A stretch of 64,000 nt of DNA, from NCBI RefSeq assembly GCF_048128805.1, contig NC_136008.1, positions 13,955,572-14,019,571 of the forward strand. Direction: 5' to 3'. Positions within the stretch are counted from its first letter, which is position 1, and each line of letters starts with the position of its first letter. The DNA is from Centroberyx gerrardi (lineage: Eukaryota; Chordata; Actinopteri; Beryciformes; Berycidae). Positions 52,907 to 64,000 of the stretch are shown one piece after another. A program made the translations under genes and the position numbers. The notes beneath the pieces were generated by a model. It did not search any database, was not told where the DNA came from, and saw only the letters and a list, made by a program, of their open reading frames with translations.

Positions 52907-53376
52907 AGAGGAAACAAAACAGTGACATAAGTTATGAGCAGTAATGTCACCCCCAAAGGCCCCAATGTTACATAGTATCATCAATACTGTTAAAAATACA
53001 ATAACCTCAACATATAATTAAAAAAACTTCAAATATGCAAGATTTCTATCTGCCGTTGTTGATGTGTGTGTAGCACTGAGGAGAGGTAGCCAAGTAAAGC
53101 TATTTCCATGAAACAGCACTCTATGTTAGAAAGTGCAATTTGTGAGAAAGAACATTTCCCACACATGCAAGCAGAGAACTGGACAGTGGATGTTAGGAAA
53201 CAACTAGAAGTTAAAAAAACTGTCAGACAGGAATTGCTTCATAACAAATCTTGCAAATAAGATATAAAATATAAAAAACAATTTCTCCAAAGCAACAACA
53301 CACTCACATGCACACTCATTATGGCCTCAGCTTGCTGACACTGGGTGTTTGGGCAGAGGAGGCTGGTGCACGTGTA

Positions 53377-58291
<4,915 letters not shown>

Positions 58292-59823
58292 CTGTACACT
58301 GTTTCTAATCATGATGAGGACGCTGGAAAAACCGTATTTTAATACAGCTACCTAAAACAGATAGCCTAGCTGATGCTAACAGCAATGTATTGAGCCGGTT
58401 GCCTAACACACCGCCCTTGCTAACACTGTAACATAAATATAACTCGTACCTCCCAGTGAACATTCAGCTGCCTCCTAAATTAATCATGTTTAAGGAATAC
58501 TTATGGACAACTAACTATCTCTGTGAAACAAACAGTCTGCGAGACACTGTCATGTTGAAACTCCGCTGGCTTTCTTTCGCCTGTGAATGACTTTCATGTA
58601 GCTGCTTATGTCATCTGCCGCTGTCAACTTCCTGCACGCGGAATTACACGTCATTTAGATCATGTGATTCATCGTTTGCATGTCATTGGCTGTGAAGAAG
58701 AGCACTTTCCTGTTACGTCGGTTTCCAAGCCAACAGTCTTACAAATTGGCCACAAGAGGATCTGTCAACCTATGTGACCTCACATGACTGAAGTTGGTGC
58801 TATATTTGACCCAGGTGCTCATCTGTTTTTTGTTGTTGTTCATTTGTTTTCCCCTCCTAGATCCTACTTTGACGTTGTACAACTGTATGTTATATGTATT
58901 TCTGTATATCGTTATCTGAAATAAAGATTGTGATTTACAAAGAGGCTCTGTCTTGTCATGCTATTTTTGAACACATTTCTTCAACTTTTCTTAACTCCAA
59001 TGTTTAATGTTATCCATTAGAACTGATCACTCAGTTCACTTGTAGTATCAGCAAGATGTTTGGTAGTAAGAAAAGATGAGGATAAAGGTGGGGAAGGCAC
59101 AGTGACATTTTGTTTCTCTTATTAACTTCAGCTGACTTCTTCATGTAGCCTACAGAGACTGGCGCAGGCTGCCAAGCTCACTCTTAACTCACTAATATTT
59201 ATTATTTTCACAGAAAGATGAAGAGGTGGTAAGACAGCGTTATTGAACTGGAAAGGTGAGCCCTATAGGTTTAGATTTTAGGCCTGCTTATCCCCGGTCC
59301 TGCACTAGGGGGAGCTAGAGGAGCATGCCACAGCATAGTTTACATTGGCTACCCTCAGGTGCTTATTTTCTCTCCAGCCTATCCAATGACATTTAACCCA
59401 AATATAATATGACATAAATTTGTTAACAAAAGTTAGATTTAGTTGCAGCTTTCAATAACAGAAATGAAGTAAGAGGCCTTGCCAATATCATGTTGTTTTA
59501 GATCTGGGTATTTGGGTATTTGGGTGCCCAAACCACCTCTTTTCAGAACACTGATACTGAGTTTAAAGTATAGTATGCTGGATATGTCCCTGCAGTATGA
59601 AAAGCAGCACAGCAGGCTCAAACAGAGTGCATTTATTAATACACATCTGATGCCACTATCCCTTGTGCCATAATCCAAGGTGAGCATTCATATAGAGGCC
59701 CAATTCAGAGTTTAACAGAATGATGTGCCACCATGCAAATGAGTACCACAGAAAACATCAGGCAATGCCGTCATGAATCAACAGGACCAGGAAGGAGAAG
59801 ACAGGCAGCAACATTCACCAGCT
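58292..59823. other. them4: Intergenic region upstream of them4
   Basis: Contains the them4 promoter region just above 58291. On the plus strand, an AATAAA at 58919 follows about 500 bases of open, non-repetitive-looking DNA, which could be a short divergent transcript, but no protein-like exon is seen. Confidence 0.35.
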
Positions 59824-60110
59824 ATACTGAACAAAAATATAAACGCAACACTTTTTTTTTTGCTCCCATTTTTCATGAGTTGAAATAAAAGATCTAAGAC
59901 TTTTTCTATGCGCACAAAAGGCTTATTTCTCTCAAATTTTGTTCACAAATTTGTTTAAATCCGTGTTAGTGAGCACTTCTCCTTTGCCAAGATAATTCAT
60001 CCACCTGACAGATGTGGCATATCAAGATGCTGATTAAACAGCATGATTATTGCACAGGTGTGCCTTGGGCTGGTCACAATAAAAGGCCACTCTAAAATGT
60101 GCAGTTTACA
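59824..60110 (+). mobile_element. Terminal fragment of a Tc1-like DNA transposon
   Basis: Begins 'tactgaacaaaaatataaacgc' and continues with 'tttcatgagttgaaataaaag', 'aaaaggcttatttctctcaaattttg' and 'ccacctgacagatgtggc', the recognisable left-end non-coding region of a widespread fish Tc1/mariner-type element. The transposase gene and right end are absent; the match stops near 60110. Confidence 0.7.
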
Positions 60111-60374
60111 CACTGCCATCAATATTCCCTTCTATTCCACAACATGTGCTTCCGCATTATAAAGTTGCAAACTACATCTGCACCCTACAAAGTTACACAC
60201 TATAAAGTTTACACACTATCACAGACCAGATGCCATGGGGCAATATTGGAATATTGTGCCTTTAACAAATATGAGCTTCCATCTTAATTTGCCATTTTGT
60301 GATATTATATTTGGGAATATGTCTGTGTGTCTGTGTCAGTAAACACTACCCAGATAATTATTTTAAAAGAGGGT

Positions 60375-60380
60375 TTTATT
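60375..60380 (-). terminator. Poly(A) signal of degenerate coiled-coil gene copy
   Basis: AATAAA on the minus strand in sequence duplicated at 62438-62443 (shared 'ccagataattattttaa' and 'agggttttattcaa' context). Confidence 0.45.
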
Positions 60381-60734
60381 CAAACCGACGTTTTGTCAAC
60401 AACAGACAAATAGTGATAAAGCAGTAACTGATGATCACATGGGTGCTACGTTGACAAAGCATAAGGAAGTACTGGTCATGTAAGCTTCATGGCTGAATAA
60501 CTTAGGTTGATTTGGTTAAACAAAATGTTCCTCGGACGAGGCCTCAGAGATGAAACACATGAATATGTCCTGGCCTGATTATTGTTAATTCCTCCAGCGG
60601 GATGGTTCAGGGAGTGCTGTGCTACAGAATGCAGATTCACTGGTTCAACCAGGGCAGATCTTTTTTTTAAAGGAAACCGCTGCATCTCTCTGTGTGTTTG
60701 AGCAGACTGTGTATCTGTAAATGTGTTTAATATG

Positions 60735-60856
60735 TTACACTCGTACCTCATTGTATTTTTCCACAAATGCACAAATCTCCTTGTCTCTATCCAGAATCTG
60801 TTGTTGTAAATGCTGAATCTCCTCCTCAGCCTTTGTTTTTGCTTCTTCGTATTCAG
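60735..60856 (-). pseudogene. Degenerate copy of coiled-coil exon
   Basis: 36 open codons (EYEEAKTKAEEE, then HLQQQILDRDKEICAF) closely match the coiled-coil exon of the gene at 63341-63458. The position of the acceptor AG in that gene (CCAG|CTGA) reads CCAC|CTGA here (60857-60858), so the splice acceptor appears lost. The upstream 55-nt exon and the terminal exon region have no counterpart between 60.6 and 62.3 kb, although the 3' flank (60.36-60.66 kb) matches 62.4-62.75 kb. This reads as a partial tandem duplicate. An alternative first-exon use cannot be excluded. Confidence 0.6.
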
Positions 60857-61588
60857 GTGGGAATAAGGGAATGGACAGAGAGTATGATAAGGAGAGAAAC
60901 GAAGTGTTGCTCTCAAGAGAGTAAGAGTTCTTATTTCCAATTTTTCTACTTCCAATTAGTTATTATTTCCAATTATTTTTCACGCATTCCCTAGTATCAA
61001 TAAAATAACATCGAACAGAATCATCAAAAATCTGAGTGTTGAACCTGCCCACAGCCATGCAGATTATGTTATCTACAGTACATGCAGTTTGATCTGTTTA
61101 TTCTGAAGGCATGCAAGCTTTTGAATGAGTCTCGTTGTCACACAGCTGCTGGCAGCCAAGACAGGAGACTGTAGAGGCTCTAGTGTGCTAACCTAATTAT
61201 TATAGACTAGTTCAGTGATTCATTATTATTGATTCATTAATAAATACATATAATAAACATTTTGGAAAGTGATTAATTAAATTCACATTAAAATAATGCA
61301 ATTTAAAAAAGTGTTAGAAAAAATAGTAATAAAATGTTAATTAAATGTGTCAATTAATGTTTCTGTTTCATTATTCTGTCTCTAAATGATGAATGAAGTA
61401 CAGGATTTATGAATGGATTTGTAAAAGGAATGTTTAATTGACACATTTAATTAACATTTTATTCCTTTTTTTTTAGTAACCTTTACTCGAAGCAGCAGAT
61501 GGATTGGATTTACCATTAGGACAACCAGTAAAAGTCTCACCCATCGGTATCCTGGTTGCAAAGGTAATGATTTGCATGGCTGTGTGCC

Positions 61589-61589
<1 letters not shown>

Positions 61590-61626
<37 letters not shown>
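61590..61626. repeat. (GT)n microsatellite
   Basis: About 18 GT units between the coiled-coil gene and its partial copy. Confidence 0.95.
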
Positions 61627-61627
<1 letters not shown>

Positions 61628-61871
61628 AAGAGAGAGCGACAAACAGCGACCGTGAGAGACAGAGAGAGACTGTTTGCTCTTTAGGTGTTACCAGTCCGGC
61701 TTTTCTGTAGCCTACAGTCAGAATCCTTTCTCAGAATGAAAAACCTAGACCCATGCTGCTGTCAGAACAGGCTGTTGCTCCTAGTTGCTGTGATTTTCTT
61801 TTTTGTGCTATCATTCATTTCTGTTTATATGAATATGGGACTGTGGGAAATAATGGAACAAGGCTGAAAGG

Positions 61872-61875
<4 letters not shown>

Positions 61876-61927
<52 letters not shown>

Positions 61928-61944
61928 CGTGTGTGCGTGTGTGC
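61876..61944. repeat. (GT)n microsatellite
   Basis: Long GT tract with GC interruptions at its right end. Confidence 0.95.
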
Positions 61945-62437
61945 ATGCGCATATTGTCACCATTTAGTATATTGGTATAAATAATAGTCATATTTCCATA
62001 ATAGAGACGAGTAAGGTAGTTAATCAGAGCAGAGATCTAACAAATGTCTAGTGAAGAAGTAATATGACATGATACAAAATACCATGACAACACTACTGCT
62101 TTGTCATTTGCTTTTTTGGATTGAGAACAAAATAAGTTGCGATGCAGGTTGCTTGCTCCTGGCACTGTCCTCCATGTTGAGCTTGAGCTTGTTCCTAAAC
62201 AAAGTCAGATTTGAAATCCAGAAACCTAATTTTCTGGCAAAGTAATAGTGGAGTCACTAGTATTGATAAACAATTTATTTTATGTAATGAGACAGTGAAA
62301 TTCTTACTTATTGCACCTTTAACAACTATGGGTATTTCACATTTCCATCTTAATTTGCCATTTTGTGATATGTTTGGGAAAGTGTCTGTGTGTCTATGTC
62401 AGTAAACACCAGCCAGATAATTATTTTAAGAGAGGGT

Positions 62438-62443
62438 TTTATT
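62438..62443 (-). terminator. Poly(A) signal of coiled-coil gene
   Basis: AATAAA on the minus strand about 510 bases after the inferred stop codon, duplicated at 60375. Confidence 0.45.
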
Positions 62444-62950
62444 CAACTGGCCTTTTTTCAACAATAGACAAAGTATAAAAAACAATCACTGATGATAACA
62501 TTACCATATGGAAATGCTGAGCATGTAAACTACATGGCTCAATGAATTAGGTTGATTTGGTTAAACAAAATATCCCTCAGAGATAACACACATGAACATG
62601 TCCTCTCCTGATTATTGATAATCAGTCATGTCTTCTGAACCATCATTAGCAGACAGGGCAACAAACCATTCATATTCCTCCAGCAGGTTGGTCCAGGGAG
62701 TGCTACAGAATGCAGATTCACTGGTTCAACCAGGGGAGATATTTTTCAGATAAATACCTCTCTCTATAAGTTTTCTTACTCCTAATTAAAACAGAACAAT
62801 AGTCACATTGGTGGTTAAAAGAGGGACTGCCTTCTGAAATGTGTTTATCTGCCAGCCCATTATTAAAATGAGACATAATGTGTCCCTGTGCGCACGCCAT
62901 GCTCCAGTTTGAAGAGTTCACGTTGAATGCTGAATGCTTTTGGGTCGACT

Positions 62951-63902
62951 TCAGTTTGTGCCTTCAGAAACTCCACACAGCGTCCTGCAAAATAGTAAAG
63001 AAAAGAAAAATCAATGTTTAATTTAGTGAGCAGACATGATGACATGATAGGGTTGTTTTTGTGTCTGTGTTACAGTCTTTGTGTCTGTGTTACAGTCTTT
63101 GTGTCTGTGTTACAGTCTTTGTGTCTGTGTTACAGTCTTTGTGTCTGTGTTACAGTCTTTGTGTCTGTGTTACAGTCTTTGTGTCTGTGTTACAGTGTCT
63201 GTCTCTGCTCTGTAATGCAGTGCTCTCCCCCTGAAACCGTGAGGCCTGTTCTTCTCCTCTCTGCTCTACATCCCTGACCACATACTCGTCTTCTGGGACT
63301 GTGAGGGGTTTGTGTGAACGTGTTTACTGTAATATCTTACCGTCCTTCCTCTTTGGATTGATCCACAAATGCACAAATGGCCTTGTCTCTATTCAGGATC
63401 TGCTGTTTTAAGGTCTGAATGTCCTCCTGGGCCTTCTTTTTTGCTTCTTCGTGGTCAGCTGGCGACAAAGGTATGGACAGAGTTTGGTAAGGCGCTAGAC
63501 AAGTGTTACCCTCAAGGTGTGCACATCAGCGACTGAAACCTATAGGACAGTCTGCATGGAGCTCTTCTGCATTTTGTCACCTCTTCTACAGACCTATTCC
63601 TAGTTAAAATCGTGTAGATCATGTTCATGAGTACATATAATAATTGAGTTACGTTCTAACTTTAATGTTGAAATCAAATATGGGATGGCTATTCAAGGAA
63701 TTTTGGTATTTGATTTCTTCAGTGGCCTGTGGGTGGTGCAAGATTAGCAGGTTAGGATTTGAGCAAGGTGTGCAGATCTGCAACTGAAACTCAGGACGGT
63801 CTGTCTCCGGAGCTTTCACTAGAAGAGAAATAAAAAAGCTGCCTTACCTTTGAGTTTAGTAATGCTCTCTGCCACTTCTGTCTTCTTCTTCTCAGCCTCT
63901 GC
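62951..63902 (-). CDS. Unrecognised coiled-coil protein, 3' exons only
   Basis: Three exons fit together: 63902-63848 ([18 protein letters not shown]), 63458-63341 ([13 protein letters not shown], then [17 protein letters not shown]) and 62984-62951 ([11 protein letters not shown], stop). Splice sites are consensus, and phases close with G|CT and CG|G. The visible part is about 69 residues, Lys/Glu-rich with heptad-like spacing, so a C-terminal coiled coil is likely. I do not recognise the family and the 5' exons lie beyond the window. In the third exon another frame ([11 protein letters not shown], then FKLEHGVRTG) stays open for 39 codons and looks protein-like, but the phase does not fit the preceding exon. 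The intron at 63.0-63.3 kb carries a 20-bp minisatellite. Confidence 0.5.
63061..63196. repeat. 20-bp minisatellite, about 7 copies
   Basis: Exact tandem copies of gtgtctgtgttacagtcttt, nearly identical in every unit, in the intron of the coiled-coil gene. The six ORFs it creates are artefacts. Confidence 0.97.
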
Positions 63903-64000
63903 CTATAATGTGGGGAGAGGTGAGAGAGTTTCTCATTCGTGAGGTAGATAGATGCATGAGGAGAGAGTAGGACTATTGTACTGAAACTTAGATCAAACAT

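Noticed and set aside
63061-63196. CRISPR-like array of 20-bp direct repeats
   Set aside because: The copies are head-to-tail without spacers and lie in a vertebrate intron; it is a minisatellite.

Overview
The window is nuclear DNA from a ray-finned (teleost) fish. The evidence is compact vertebrate genes with short GT-AG introns, many (GT)n/(CA)n microsatellites, fish-type repeats (an L2-clade LINE, tRNA-derived SINEs, hAT-like and Tc1-like DNA elements), and proteins that read as fish orthologues of known vertebrate families. There is no bacterial or phage content. Species cannot be named from sequence alone.

Layout. 0-3.8 kb is a transposon patch: an inverted LINE fragment, a long 5'-truncated L2 LINE with one frameshift, and a SINE. 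4.7-8.7 kb holds two tandemly duplicated plus-strand secreted pentraxin (CRP/SAP-like) genes, each with a non-coding first exon, a TATA-like box and three coding exons. From about 12 kb onward every recognised gene is on the minus strand: pip5k1a (16 coding exons, 20.08 to 12.58 kb), ecm1 (11 coding exons, 26.00 to 20.86 kb), rorc (12 coding exons, 49.06 to 30.50 kb) and a them4-like gene (6 coding exons, 58.29 to 53.38 kb). The right end holds the 3' part of an unrecognised coiled-coil gene (63.90 to 62.95 kb, 5' end outside the window) and a degenerate partial copy of it (about 60.4-60.9 kb).

All exon models were assembled by hand from splice sites. In each of the four minus-strand genes and both pentraxins, every intron phase closes and the summed exon lengths give one uninterrupted frame: PIP5K1A 620 aa, ECM1 532 aa, RORC 505 aa, THEM4 254 aa, pentraxins 228 and 238 aa. 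The grouping ECM1, PIP5K1A, RORC and THEM4 matches genes that lie near one another on human 1q21.3, which supports the orthology calls. The genes share no pathway and form no operon: they are acute-phase or innate recognition proteins (pentraxins), a phosphoinositide kinase, a secreted matrix protein, a nuclear receptor of the immune/metabolic ROR family and a mitochondrial-type acyl-CoA thioesterase.

I see no evidence of an undescribed multi-gene system. The most interesting points are local: divergence between the two pentraxins, including a frame-shifted C-terminal extension; a tandem duplication of a 69-nt ecm1 exon; an optional-looking last exon of pip5k1a resembling the PIP5K1C long/short tail switch; a MITE-like element inside a (GT)n tract; a SINE split by an unrelated insertion; and loss of a splice acceptor in the coiled-coil gene copy.
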